Positions 21,295-29,638 are shown, counted from the stretch's first letter. The stretch: DNA of 30,207 bases from DAORIO01 sp964384645 (GCA_964384645.1 CAYLKL010000009.1:1-30207), one strand, 5' to 3'. A program made the numbers and translations. The notes: generated by a model from the sequence alone, not told the origin.

Positions 21295-22626
21295 ATGAAA
21301 AAATATACAGCCGTTCTATTTATTTTTATATTTGGCTTATTAATAATTCCAATCACAACAAAGGCAATAACATACAATTTTGGCGATGTTACCCTTAAAA
21401 ATGGCAGTAGAGGTGAAGCTGTTATGGAACTTCAGAAATTTTTAAATGCAACATTAAATTTAGGGCTTGTAGTTGACGGTATACTAGGTCCCAAAACAAT
21501 TACTGTTATTAAAAAATGGCAGAGTGATAATGGCCTAGTGCCTGATGGCCTTGTTGGCAGAAAAACCAAAGCCATGATGAATTCTTTATCTCAGATTGTT
21601 CCGACAAATAACTCAACGATTACTGCAAGTAATATTACACCAACACCCACATATGAATGTGTGCAAAAAGATTTTACAATGGCTTTGATTTTTGTAGGAA
21701 AAGATCTTTCGAGTTCTAATTTTGAAAAACAAAGATATTCAGACGAGCTTAAATATGTAAAAAATCGTTTTCCTTGGGCGTTTAAATTTGCCACAAAAGA
21801 ACTTGCAACCATGAGTATACCTGATGATCCATACTTTATTGATTCTAATAATATTGTATCAGTTGACGGTAATATAAATTTTGAATTAGCAGCTAAAAAA
21901 TTTTACGAAAACCATACAGATAAATATGATTTTTTATCTATCTTTACGAACGTAAAATATCCAAGCACTGATTATCTACATTTTAATATAAAAAATAACA
22001 TAAAGAATATTGGTTTGCCTATTTTTGATAACACGGCAATTTATGGAAGTGCGGGACGATTAAAAGGAATAAATTTCATGAATGACGCACTAGATAGAAA
22101 CGGGAATATCCGTGATTGTTACGAGGATCAGAATAATAATTTCACTACATTATCAATAGCTTCAGATTGTGGTATGGCAGGTATTTTACATGAAACGGCA
22201 CATCAATGGGCTGTTTATGTTGGAGATATAGTTCCAGGTACACAAATAGGTATTACAGGCTCAAGTCCAGACAAAAACCTTAGCATTAGAAGAGACGGCG
22301 CTCATTATTATTCTGGTTTTGATGCTCCCACAGGAACAATAGATTTGCTTGGCTCTGGTCACTGGGAAAAAACAAGCGAAAGTAATTCCTTTATAAATAA
22401 CACTCTAGACGAATCGGCGATTTCAGAAAAATATCATCCGTTCACACTTTACTTCATGGGCCTGCTTCCAGAAAGTGAGTACGACAAAAAGTTCAATATC
22501 TTTCAAAATAGAGGCACGTATGTACTCAATCAAAATTTTTCCTTACCTTCAATGAAGTCAGTCTATAATCAAGTTAGTGTTAGGGATATAATAACCAAAG
22601 AAGGTATTAGACAATGTGCTAATTAA
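21295..22626 (+). CDS. Secreted peptidoglycan-binding protein with HExxH metallopeptidase motif
   Basis: A 443-residue exported protein. The signal peptide (YTAVLFIFIFGLLIIPITTKA) is followed by a PG_binding_1 domain at about 30-90, with the typical LKNGSRGEAVMELQKFLNATLNLGLVVDGILGPKTITVIKKWQ and PDGLVGRKT. After a Thr/Pro/Asn-rich linker, a large domain (about 110-443) holds GILHETAHQWAVYVGD with HExxH at about 299-303, the zinc site of gluzincin-type peptidases. A third ligand cannot be assigned by eye. The protein probably sits in the cell wall and cuts a protein there or on a neighbouring cell. It is a single gene between tRNA-Tyr's E2 element and a terminator shared with clpB. Confidence 0.82.
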   Translation: MKKYTAVLFIFIFGLLIIPITTKAITYNFGDVTLKNGSRGEAVMELQKFLNATLNLGLVVDGILGPKTITVIKKWQSDNGLVPDGLVGRKTKAMMNSLSQIVPTNNSTITASNITPTPTYECVQKDFTMALIFVGKDLSSSNFEKQRYSDELKYVKNRFPWAFKFATKELATMSIPDDPYFIDSNNIVSVDGNINFELAAKKFYENHTDKYDFLSIFTNVKYPSTDYLHFNIKNNIKNIGLPIFDNTAIYGSAGRLKGINFMNDALDRNGNIRDCYEDQNNNFTTLSIASDCGMAGILHETAHQWAVYVGDIVPGTQIGITGSSPDKNLSIRRDGAHYYSGFDAPTGTIDLLGSGHWEKTSESNSFINNTLDESAISEKYHPFTLYFMGLLPESEYDKKFNIFQNRGTYVLNQNFSLPSMKSVYNQVSVRDIITKEGIRQCAN

Positions 22627-22644
22627 AATACTCAAAAGAAAACT

Positions 22645-22674
22645 AAAAAAACCCGCACACTGTGCGGGTTTTTC
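22645..22674. terminator. Bidirectional terminator between the 21295 gene and clpB
   Basis: AAAAACCCGC pairs with GCGGGTTTTT around ACACTGT. It is A-rich before and T-rich after, so it suits both converging genes. Confidence 0.9.
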
Positions 22675-25371
22675 TTATACTGTAACTTCAGGCTTTTTAA
22701 TCTTAGAACTTTTCATGATTTTAGATTTTCTTTTCGTTTCTATAATCAAATCATTTTTCTTTTCATCAAAATCTACATCCACGACATCTCCCTTACCTGC
22801 CCCGCTCGCGATCAAATGCGTTGCGATAGGATTTAGAATTTTTGTTTGAATCAAACGATTAAGAGGTCTTGCTCCCATTTTAGGGTCATAACCTTCCTTG
22901 GCCAAGTATTCAAGCGCTTTCTCTGTTACATTTAAAGTTACGTCTTTGTCTTTAAGTCTTGCTCTTACAACATTCAATCGAATATCAACAATATTTTTTA
23001 TAACTTCGCGTGACAAAATATCGAATACTACAATTTCATCAAGTCGATTCAAAAATTCTGGTCGGAAATAATCTTTCAACGATTCCATAACTTTTTCTTT
23101 TGTATGCACATAATCATCAGCAGAAGTTTTTGTGTTAAATCCTAAAGTCTCCATCTTTTCAATAAACTGACTTCCGATATTTGATGTCAAAATAATTATT
23201 GAATTTTTAAAGTTTACCTTTCTTCCCTTTGCATCATTTAGGTGACCTTCATCCAAAACCTGGAGTAAAATATTAAACACCTCAGGGTGAGCTTTTTCTA
23301 CCTCATCAAACAAAATCACAGAATAAGGGCGGTGGCGGACGGCTTCTGTTAGTTGACCCGCATCATCGTGCCCAACATAGCCTGGAGGCGACCCTATAAG
23401 CTTTGAGACACTATGTCGTTCCATATATTCACTCATATCTACTCGAATAAGAGCATGATCGTCATTGAACATAAAATTAGCCAGAGCTTTTGTAAGTTCT
23501 GTCTTTCCAACCCCAGTTGGACCCAAGAAAAGAAACGATCCGATTGGTCGATTTGGATCAGCAATTCCTGCACGAGATCGCCTAACAACATCAGCAATTT
23601 TCTTTATTGCTTCATCTTGCCCAACAACTCGTTTTTGAAGTTCAGCTTCGATTCGAAGAAGTTTTTCTTTTTCACCTTCAAGCATTTTATTTAGCGGAAT
23701 TCCAGTCCAGCGCGCAACAACTTCCGCAATATCTTCTTCGGTAATTTCTTCTTTCAAAATTCTTCGAGACTTTTGAAGTTTTTTAAGTCTTCCCAATTTT
23801 GCATCAAATTCTTTTTGAAGTGTAGGAATTTCCCCGTATCTGATTTCTGCAGCACGACCAAGATCAGACCTCGCTTCTGCATTTTCCGCTTCTATTCTCA
23901 AAGACTCTAATTCCTTTTTTATAGTCCGAATCTTTGCAACTGTTTCTTTTTCATTTCGCCACTTTAGTTCGATCTCTCGAGTTTCTTCTTTCAAATTAGC
24001 AATTTCCTTTTCGATTATTTTTATTCTTTCTTTTTGCTCTTTTCTACTACTACCGTCAACATCGACATCTTTTGAAAGAGCTTCTTTTTCAATTTCAAGT
24101 CGCATTACTTTTCTGTTTACTTCTTCAAGTACCGCAGGTTTGTTTTCAAGAGATATTCGAAGGGCAGATGACGCTTCATCAATTAGGTCAATTGCTTTAT
24201 CTGGCAAAAATCTATTTGTAATATATCTAGTCGAAAAATTTACCGCAGAAACAATAGCATCATCTGTAATACGGACACCGTGATACACTTCATATTTTTC
24301 TTTGAGTCCTCGCAAAATTGCAATCGCATCTTCCGTGCTTGGTTCTTCAACATAAACAGGCTGAAAACGTCGAGCTAAAGCTGGATCTTTCTCTATATGT
24401 TTTTGATATTCTTTTAGAGTTGTCGCTCCAATAGCACGAAGTTCACCTCGAGCAAGTGCGGGTTTTAACATATTTGCTGCATCCATTGTTCCTTCGGCAC
24501 CTCCTGCACCCACTATTGTGTGAATCTCATCAATGAATAGAACAATTTTTCCATCTGCTTTTTCTATTTCTTTCAAAATAGCTTTCAGTCTTTCTTCAAA
24601 TTCTCCTCTATATTTTGTTCCAGCAAGAAGAGAACCCAGATCAAGAGATACAAGCTCTTTGTCTTTTAGAGACTCTGGCACATCACCTTTTACAATTCTG
24701 TTTGCAAGACCTTCTACCACTGCAGTCTTTCCAGTTCCTGGCTCTCCTATCAAAATAGGATTATTTTTTGTTCTTCGAGAAAGAATCTGCATTATTCGCA
24801 TTATTTCTCCATCTCGCCCAATAACAGGATCGAGTTTGTCTTCTCGAGCAAGCTTTGTCAGATTGCGAGTAAATTTTGAAAGCATTCGAAATTTCTTTGG
24901 AGTTGATGATTCTGTAACTTTTTGACTTCTAAATTCTTGAACGATTCGAATAAAATCATCTCTGTTTATTCTAAAACGAGAAATAAGTTGTCGAGTTTCG
25001 CTTGGCACATCGAGTATTGAAATAAATAAATGTTCTGTTGAAACAAAATCATCTTTCATAGAACTCGCAATTTTTGGCGCATGCTCAATAGCCTGAGCAA
25101 GGTCAGGTGTTAGATATATTTGATACGATGGCGAAATTGTATTTCTGTTTTCTGGATTTTCAATCGCTTCGATAGACGAATCCGTAAGCAATACAGAATC
25201 GATTTCCATTCGGTCCAAAACAGAAACGATCAAAGACTCTTCTTGAATAAGAAGAGCTGTGAGCAAATGGTACGATGAAACGTGGTTTTGCCCCCGCTCA
25301 ATCGCAAGTTCATGTGCTCTTTTTATGGCTTCTTTCGCTTTTGTAGTGTAATTGTTAAATAGTGGTGGCAT
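22675..25371 (-). CDS. clpB: ATP-dependent chaperone/unfoldase ClpB (Clp/Hsp100 family)
   Basis: An 898-residue two-ring AAA+ disaggregase. The order is: N-domain with Clp repeats (1-~145), NBD1 with GEPGTGKTAVVEG, FIDEIHTIVGAG and ARGELRAIGATTLKEY, a long coiled-coil middle domain of about 110 residues (LEEVNRKVMRLEIEKEAL ... GEIPTLQKEFDAKL), then WTGIPLNKMLEGE, NBD2 with GPTGVGKTELTKA, SKLIGSPPGYVGHDDAGQL, FDEVEKAHPEVFNILLQVLDEG and RPEFLNRLDEIVVF. The long middle domain favours ClpB over ClpC. No ClpP-binding IGF loop was identified. A ~115-nt 5' leader with TATAAT at 25499-25494 contrasts with the leaderless genes around it, and may carry regulation. Confidence 0.93.
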   Translation of the reverse strand: MPPLFNNYTTKAKEAIKRAHELAIERGQNHVSSYHLLTALLIQEESLIVSVLDRMEIDSVLLTDSSIEAIENPENRNTISPSYQIYLTPDLAQAIEHAPKIASSMKDDFVSTEHLFISILDVPSETRQLISRFRINRDDFIRIVQEFRSQKVTESSTPKKFRMLSKFTRNLTKLAREDKLDPVIGRDGEIMRIMQILSRRTKNNPILIGEPGTGKTAVVEGLANRIVKGDVPESLKDKELVSLDLGSLLAGTKYRGEFEERLKAILKEIEKADGKIVLFIDEIHTIVGAGGAEGTMDAANMLKPALARGELRAIGATTLKEYQKHIEKDPALARRFQPVYVEEPSTEDAIAILRGLKEKYEVYHGVRITDDAIVSAVNFSTRYITNRFLPDKAIDLIDEASSALRISLENKPAVLEEVNRKVMRLEIEKEALSKDVDVDGSSRKEQKERIKIIEKEIANLKEETREIELKWRNEKETVAKIRTIKKELESLRIEAENAEARSDLGRAAEIRYGEIPTLQKEFDAKLGRLKKLQKSRRILKEEITEEDIAEVVARWTGIPLNKMLEGEKEKLLRIEAELQKRVVGQDEAIKKIADVVRRSRAGIADPNRPIGSFLFLGPTGVGKTELTKALANFMFNDDHALIRVDMSEYMERHSVSKLIGSPPGYVGHDDAGQLTEAVRHRPYSVILFDEVEKAHPEVFNILLQVLDEGHLNDAKGRKVNFKNSIIILTSNIGSQFIEKMETLGFNTKTSADDYVHTKEKVMESLKDYFRPEFLNRLDEIVVFDILSREVIKNIVDIRLNVVRARLKDKDVTLNVTEKALEYLAKEGYDPKMGARPLNRLIQTKILNPIATHLIASGAGKGDVVDVDFDEKKNDLIIETKRKSKIMKSSKIKKPEVTV

Positions 25372-25375
25372 AAAA

Positions 25376-25404
25376 TTAGTATTTTAGTATGTTAGTAATT
25401 AGTA
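25376..25404. repeat. Four TTAGTA repeats in the clpB leader
   Basis: TTAGTA occurs at 25376, 25384, 25392 and 25399, i.e. every 7-8 bp, immediately upstream of the clpB start codon (minus strand, TACTAA). Simple-sequence slippage or a protein/RNA-binding array are both possible. Confidence 0.5.
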
Positions 25405-25511
25405 CTTAGACACGTTACTAGGTTGTAGCTTATAGATTGCGGGTTTAGAATCATAGACTGTGGCCCACAATGACTAAAACGCTCAACATAGGCATTATAT
25501 CACGCAGGGCA

Positions 25512-25550
25512 ATAAAAATAAAAAGCCCTGCAATATTGCAGGGCTTTTAA
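25512..25550 (-). terminator. Rho-independent terminator of the 25563 gene
   Basis: AAAAGCCCTGCA pairs with TGCAGGGCTTTT around ATAT, followed on the minus strand by T-rich sequence. It begins 12 bp after the stop codon. Confidence 0.9.
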
Positions 25551-25562
25551 AAAAAATTACTT

Positions 25563-25934
25563 TTAACCAGGTAGATGTGGTTCGTAATCTTCCTTCTTAA
25601 ACAATTTAACTCCATCTCTTACATAAAAGCCATTTTCATATCCGGGAAAATCTTGATAAAATAATTTCTCTTTTTTTTCTCCGGTATCAGAAACAAGATA
25701 AAGTCCTTCATTAAGTTCTCCTGAAACCTTTTCAAGAAAAAACGCACGATGTTCCACTAGTCCAGATCGCGTTAGTGGTTTACCAAGAAGATTTGAAATG
25801 AATATTATCATATACCCTGAAGCTATTAACAATATTCCTACAAAGATCTTATCGTTCATAGTAAAAAGATCGTACACTCCAGCAATGATTACAAGCCACC
25901 CATAAAAAGAGTATGGTTTTTTACGTTTTTTCAT
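25563..25934 (-). CDS. Two-span membrane protein of unknown function
   Basis: A 123-residue protein: basic start (MKKRKKPYSFYG), two hydrophobic spans (WLVIIAGVYDLF and IFVGILLIASGYMIIFISNLLG), then a ~70-residue soluble tail with strands (HRAFFLEKVSGELNEGLYLVSDTGEKK). The tail could face the cytoplasm. It has its own promoter (TTGACT, 18 nt, TATAAA) containing a 17-bp palindrome, and its own terminator. I do not recognise the family. Confidence 0.6.
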   Translation of the reverse strand: MKKRKKPYSFYGWLVIIAGVYDLFTMNDKIFVGILLIASGYMIIFISNLLGKPLTRSGLVEHRAFFLEKVSGELNEGLYLVSDTGEKKEKLFYQDFPGYENGFYVRDGVKLFKKEDYEPHLPG

Positions 25935-25977
25935 TTTTACAAGTTTTAAAGGTTTAACTGATTTTTTGTTTGTGCAA

Positions 25978-26007
25978 TTTATACCACACTAAATTTAATT
26001 TAGTCAA
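25978..26007 (-). promoter_or_regulatory. Promoter with palindromic operator candidate for the 25563 gene
   Basis: TTGACT (26007-26002), 18-nt spacer, TATAAA (25983-25978). A 17-bp palindrome, ACTAAATT-T-AATTTAGT (25988-26004), fills the spacer and enters the -35, where a bound protein would block RNA polymerase. Confidence 0.55.
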
Positions 26008-26021
26008 TAGCATAGAAACTC

Positions 26022-27227
26022 TTAAAAATCCTTATATTTAAAAATTATTTCGCTCAACGCTTTTACAAGCTTTTTCAAATCCACTTTTGATGTCTGTGTG
26101 CCAAAAGAAATTCTTATTACACCGTCATTTTTTAGATCCACCCCTGACACTTCGTAAGCTCGCACAGGAGTGTTTGAGAATTTTGTGCAAGCAGAAGCAC
26201 TCGATACAGCAACCCCCTTCGCATCAAGTTCGATTACCAAAAGCTCACTTTCAATTTTTGGTACAACAATTGCAATTATCGAATCAATTCTTTCGCCGTA
26301 TTCAATAATACTTAAATTCAATCTTGTTCGTGCAATTTCAGCTATCAAAAAATCTTTTAATTCTTTATTATGATCTTTCAAAAAACCTAAGTTATTTTTT
26401 GCTTCTAAAACTGCTTCTGCCAAACCATTAACCCCGGCAACGTCTATTGTTCCCGGTCTCAAACCAGACTCTTGCCCACCACCTCCTAAAATTGGCTCGA
26501 TTTCAATTCCAAGTTTTGTAATTATTGCTCCAATATTTTTTGGGCCATATATTTTTGATCCACCAAAAGTTAAAACATCAGCCCCATAATTATCTAATTT
26601 TATTTCTGTATTTAAAATGCCGTGCGTTATATCAGAATGAACCAAGGGAAAAACTGAGCCACTTTCTTTTCTTTTGTGTCGAACTAGTTTTACAATTTCC
26701 CTTACCGGCAAAACCATTCCTGTTTCATTACTGCAAAAAGAAATAGATACTAATACTATGTTTTCTTTATTTATTATTTCCTTAGTCTTTTTTAAATCTA
26801 TCACACCATTATCTTCAGTTGGTATTTCAACAATTTCAGCTCCTACTATTTTTACAGCTTCTGTTATAGATTTGTGCTCATAAGGACTTACTAGAACTTT
26901 TAGAGAACCTTGATTATATTTTTTAAAAGATTTAACCACTCCCTGTATAACAATATTATTTGATTCTGTTGCGCCGCTAGTAAAAACTACTCCATCTTGA
27001 TGTGCTCCAAAAACACTAGCAATTTTTTTTCTAGATTTTTCAATTTCTACAGCAGATACAACTCCTTCTTTGTAAATAGACGAAGGATTAGCACCAAAAT
27101 TTATTTTGGCATGTCTATAAACTTTCAAAACTTTTCTGCTCATTTTTGTTCCAGATGCAAAATCCAAAAAAACCCTGTTTTGGGCAGAAAATTTAAATAT
27201 ATTTTTTAATTGCGATAATGTCCACAT
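26022..27227 (-). CDS. Cysteine desulfurase (NifS/IscS family, class V aminotransferase fold)
   Basis: A 401-residue PLP enzyme that moves sulfur from cysteine to acceptors for Fe-S clusters or tRNA thiolation. Seen: VFLDFASGTKMSRKV at the N terminus, FTSGATESNNIVIQG, YEHKSI, SFCSNETGMVLPVREI, the PLP lysine at about 225 in TFGGSKIYGPKNIGAI, GGGGQESGLRPGTIDVAG, and the catalytic Cys at about 347 in VSSASACTKF. Two usual residues differ: the His before the PLP lysine is Ser, and the Gln of the HxDxxQ motif appears as His (HSDITHG). The start at ATG 27227 is preferred over 27290. The longer version would cover the divergent promoter and overlap the next gene. No IscU or SufU partner is adjacent. 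Confidence 0.9.
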   Translation of the reverse strand: MWTLSQLKNIFKFSAQNRVFLDFASGTKMSRKVLKVYRHAKINFGANPSSIYKEGVVSAVEIEKSRKKIASVFGAHQDGVVFTSGATESNNIVIQGVVKSFKKYNQGSLKVLVSPYEHKSITEAVKIVGAEIVEIPTEDNGVIDLKKTKEIINKENIVLVSISFCSNETGMVLPVREIVKLVRHKRKESGSVFPLVHSDITHGILNTEIKLDNYGADVLTFGGSKIYGPKNIGAIITKLGIEIEPILGGGGQESGLRPGTIDVAGVNGLAEAVLEAKNNLGFLKDHNKELKDFLIAEIARTRLNLSIIEYGERIDSIIAIVVPKIESELLVIELDAKGVAVSSASACTKFSNTPVRAYEVSGVDLKNDGVIRISFGTQTSKVDLKKLVKALSEIIFKYKDF

Positions 27228-27238
27228 TTCTTTATAAT
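27210..27238 (+). promoter_or_regulatory. Promoter for the DUF4446-infB-rbfA operon, overlapping the desulfurase start
   Basis: TTGCGA (27210-27215), 17-nt spacer, TATAAT (27233-27238), ending 6 nt before ATG 27245. The same TTATAA core may act as -10 for the divergent desulfurase gene on the other strand. Confidence 0.6.
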
Positions 27239-27244
27239 GACCAA

Positions 27245-27697
27245 ATGTCACCTGAAATACTACTTTACATTGTATTTGGAATATCTTCAATTGCCCTAAT
27301 CGGGGTTATTTTGATTTACATAAAAGTAAGCAGGTTTTTTAAAAGTGGAGACAAAGATCTGGAGAGCTTTTTAAATAAGATTTTAGACAAGATGAGTAGC
27401 TTGAATGTACGCGAAAATGAAATAGAGGCCATAACAAAAAAGCTGTTAAAAAAGAACTCGACAAGTATTCGCGGCGTACACGCAGCAAGATATAACCCAT
27501 TCAAAGACCAAGGTGGCAACCAGAGTTTTTCTGTTGCAATGGTTGACGAAGAAGAAAATGGTGTTATATTTTCATCATTGTACTCAAGAGAGCGAAATAG
27601 CTTTTTCTTAAAACCAATAATAAACGGGGCCAGTGAACATGAGTTAACAGAAGAAGAAAGAATGGTCCTAAGTAAGGCGATTCAAAAAACAAAATAA
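27245..27697 (+). CDS. DUF4446-family protein
   Basis: A 150-residue protein. An N-terminal hydrophobic span (ILLYIVFGISSIALIGVILIYIKV) is followed by a short coiled segment and the DUF4446 domain: STSIRGVHAARYNPFKDQGGNQSFSVAMVDEEENGVIFSSLYSRERNSFFLKPIINGASEHELTEEE. The R-Y-N-P-F-x-D-x-G-G-x-Q-S-F core is diagnostic. The family has no established function and is common in Firmicutes and CPR. The start at 27245 is preferred over 27218, because the promoter's -10 would lie within the longer frame. infB begins one base after its stop, so the three genes form one operon. Confidence 0.8.
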   Translation: MSPEILLYIVFGISSIALIGVILIYIKVSRFFKSGDKDLESFLNKILDKMSSLNVRENEIEAITKKLLKKNSTSIRGVHAARYNPFKDQGGNQSFSVAMVDEEENGVIFSSLYSRERNSFFLKPIINGASEHELTEEERMVLSKAIQKTK

Positions 27698-27698
27698 T

Positions 27699-29198
27699 AT
27701 GACTAAACAAAACAAAGCCGAAGAAAATATAAAAGTGCGCCCACCTGTAGTGGCGATTGTTGGGCATATCGACCACGGTAAAACCACCCTACTCGACTAT
27801 ATTCGAAAATCGAATGTTGCTGGTGGTGAATCGGGCGGAATAACTCAGCACTTAAGTGCTTTTGTTGTAAATCATAAAGACGAAAAAGGGGTGAACAAAG
27901 AAATTGTTTTTATTGATACCCCTGGACACAGCGCTTTTACTGGAATGAGAGAACGCGGGCTAAAAGTTGCTGATATTGCAATATTAGTAGTATCCGGAGA
28001 AGAAGGTGTAAAAGAGCAAACAAAAGAAGCGATAAAACAAATCGAGGAGTCAAAAACTCCTTTTATAGTTGCTATTACAAAAAGCGATAAACCTAACTCA
28101 AATGTAGATAAGGTAAAAATAGATTTAGCAGAACAAAATGTTCTTGTTGAAGGCTTTGGTGGAAGTGTCCCTTACGTTGCTGTTTCTGGAAAAACTGGAG
28201 ATGGCATAGAGCAAATGCTTGAAATAATTCTTTTGGTTTCTGAAATGGAGAATTTTACATCTGATGTAAACAAAAAAGCTATTGGTGTAGTAATTGAGTC
28301 AAATAGAGATACAAAAAGAGGTATTTCCGCAACACTTGTTGTAAAAGACGGAACACTTAAAAAAGGTGATTTCATCGCCCTAAAAGGTGCTCTTTCTGGT
28401 ACAAGAATTATGGAAGATTTTACGGGCAAAAATGCAAATGAAATTCCTCCATCGCACCCTGTTCAAATTGTTGGGTGGGACAATGTACCACCTGCTGGAG
28501 AATTTTTTGAAACTTTTGAAAACAAAAAAGATGCTGAAGTTTACTCAAATACAAAAGTAGAAAAAATAAACCTAAATGAAAACATAAAAGCTGATACTTT
28601 TTTTATTCCTATTATTATAAAAGCAGATACTCTTGGAACTCTTGAAGCAATAATAAAAGAGATACGAAAAATAGAAGATGATAAAGTTTCTTTCAAAATA
28701 ATTGGATCAGGTGTTGGACAAGTAACAGAAGCTGATGTTAAAGCGCCTATGACAGACAAGGACGCTGTTATTGTATCTTTTCGGGTAAAGACAGAGAAAG
28801 GTGCTCAAGACCTCTCTATTGTTCAAAATGTACCGATAAATTCTTTCGATATTATCTACAAACTTGTAGAATTTTTGGAAGAACTAAAAGAAATCAGACG
28901 ACCAAGAGAAATTGTTCTTGAGGAAAAAGGTAAAACTAAAGTTTTACGAGTTTTCAATAAATCAAAAGAAAAACAAGTTGTTGGAGGTCGCGTAACAGAA
29001 GGTGCACTAACAACTGGTCGCGCAAAAATTATACGAAGAGAAAATGTAATTGGAGAGGCAACAATTCTTGGAATAGAACAAGCTAAAGCGAAAGCAAGAG
29101 AAGTATTAGAAGGAAATGAGTGTGGAATAATGATCGCTTCAAAAATTGAAATTGCTATTGGTGATGTAATTTTATCATTTGTTGAAGTAGAAAAATAA
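27699..29198 (+). CDS. infB: Translation initiation factor IF-2, core-only form
   Basis: A 499-residue GTPase that brings initiator tRNA to the small ribosomal subunit. G1 GHIDHGKTTLLDYIR is at 22-36, then GGITQHLSAFVV (switch I), FIDTPGHSAFTGMRERG (G3), and the second beta-barrel and C domains (EKGKTKVLRVFNKSKEKQVVGGRVTEG, GNECGIMI). The long N-terminal IF2-N region of ~850-residue homologues is missing, leaving only ~14 residues before the G domain. The G4 motif reads TKSD instead of the usual NKxD; Thr at this place occurs in some other GTPases. It overlaps the upstream and downstream genes at one-base spacing. No Shine-Dalgarno. Confidence 0.96.
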   Translation: MTKQNKAEENIKVRPPVVAIVGHIDHGKTTLLDYIRKSNVAGGESGGITQHLSAFVVNHKDEKGVNKEIVFIDTPGHSAFTGMRERGLKVADIAILVVSGEEGVKEQTKEAIKQIEESKTPFIVAITKSDKPNSNVDKVKIDLAEQNVLVEGFGGSVPYVAVSGKTGDGIEQMLEIILLVSEMENFTSDVNKKAIGVVIESNRDTKRGISATLVVKDGTLKKGDFIALKGALSGTRIMEDFTGKNANEIPPSHPVQIVGWDNVPPAGEFFETFENKKDAEVYSNTKVEKINLNENIKADTFFIPIIIKADTLGTLEAIIKEIRKIEDDKVSFKIIGSGVGQVTEADVKAPMTDKDAVIVSFRVKTEKGAQDLSIVQNVPINSFDIIYKLVEFLEELKEIRRPREIVLEEKGKTKVLRVFNKSKEKQVVGGRVTEGALTTGRAKIIRRENVIGEATILGIEQAKAKAREVLEGNECGIMIASKIEIAIGDVILSFVEVEK

Positions 29199-29199
29199 A

Positions 29200-29538
29200 A
29201 TGGAACCAAACCAAGAAAACAGAAGAAAGGGTAAAATGGAAGAACTCATTCGAAGAGTTGCGGCTATGTTTATTGAAATTGAAGCAACTTCAAATCCCCT
29301 AATTTCTGTCACTAGAGTAATCACAGATGATAGAATGAAAAAAGCTGACATATTTGTTAGTGTTCTTCCGAGTAACAAAGAAGATGACGTTATAAATTTT
29401 CTCCACAGAAAAAGACCCGAATTCAGAGAATATCTTCAAAAAAATATGCGGAGCCGAGTTGTTCCCCATATTGATTTTTTGATAGATAGTGGAGAAAAAA
29501 ATAGACAAAGAATAGAAGAGTTGTCTATTGAAAATTAA
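29200..29538 (+). CDS. rbfA: Ribosome-binding factor A
   Basis: A 112-residue KH-fold protein that helps mature the 30S subunit 5' domain. It shows the typical start (RKGKMEELIRRVAAMFIEIE), ISVTRVITDDRMKKADIFVSVLP, and REYLQKNMRSRVVPHIDFLIDSGEKNRQRIEELS, close to RbfA's 'L..(R/K)(R/K)VP.L.F..D'. The length is normal. It follows infB by one base, the standard infB-rbfA order in bacteria. tRNA-Cys follows after 27 bp. Confidence 0.93.
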   Translation: MEPNQENRRKGKMEELIRRVAAMFIEIEATSNPLISVTRVITDDRMKKADIFVSVLPSNKEDDVINFLHRKRPEFREYLQKNMRSRVVPHIDFLIDSGEKNRQRIEELSIEN

Positions 29539-29539
29539 A

Positions 29540-29560
29540 TATAGAATTTAGTAAATTAAA
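29540..29560 (+). promoter_or_regulatory. Upstream motif shared by tRNA-Cys and tRNA-Lys
   Basis: A 21-bp sequence ending AGTAAATTAAA is nearly repeated at 30122-30142 (19 of 21 bases), in each case just before a tRNA. It starts right at the rbfA stop. It may be a promoter module copied with the tRNAs. Confidence 0.4.
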
Positions 29561-29565
29561 TTAAA

Positions 29566-29637
29566 GGCCCGGTCGCCAAGTGGTAAGGCAAGAGTCTGCA
29601 AAACTCTTATACGCGGGTTCGATTCTCGCCCGGGCCT
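29566..29637 (+). tRNA. tRNA-Cys (anticodon GCA)
   Basis: 72 nt: acceptor GGCCCGG/CCGGGCC, anticodon stem AGAGT/ACTCT with loop CTGCAAA, T-arm GCGGG-TTCGATT-CTCGC, discriminator T, no encoded CCA. It is followed by a 17-bp perfect hairpin and tail element E4. Confidence 0.96.
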
Positions 29638-29638
29638 C

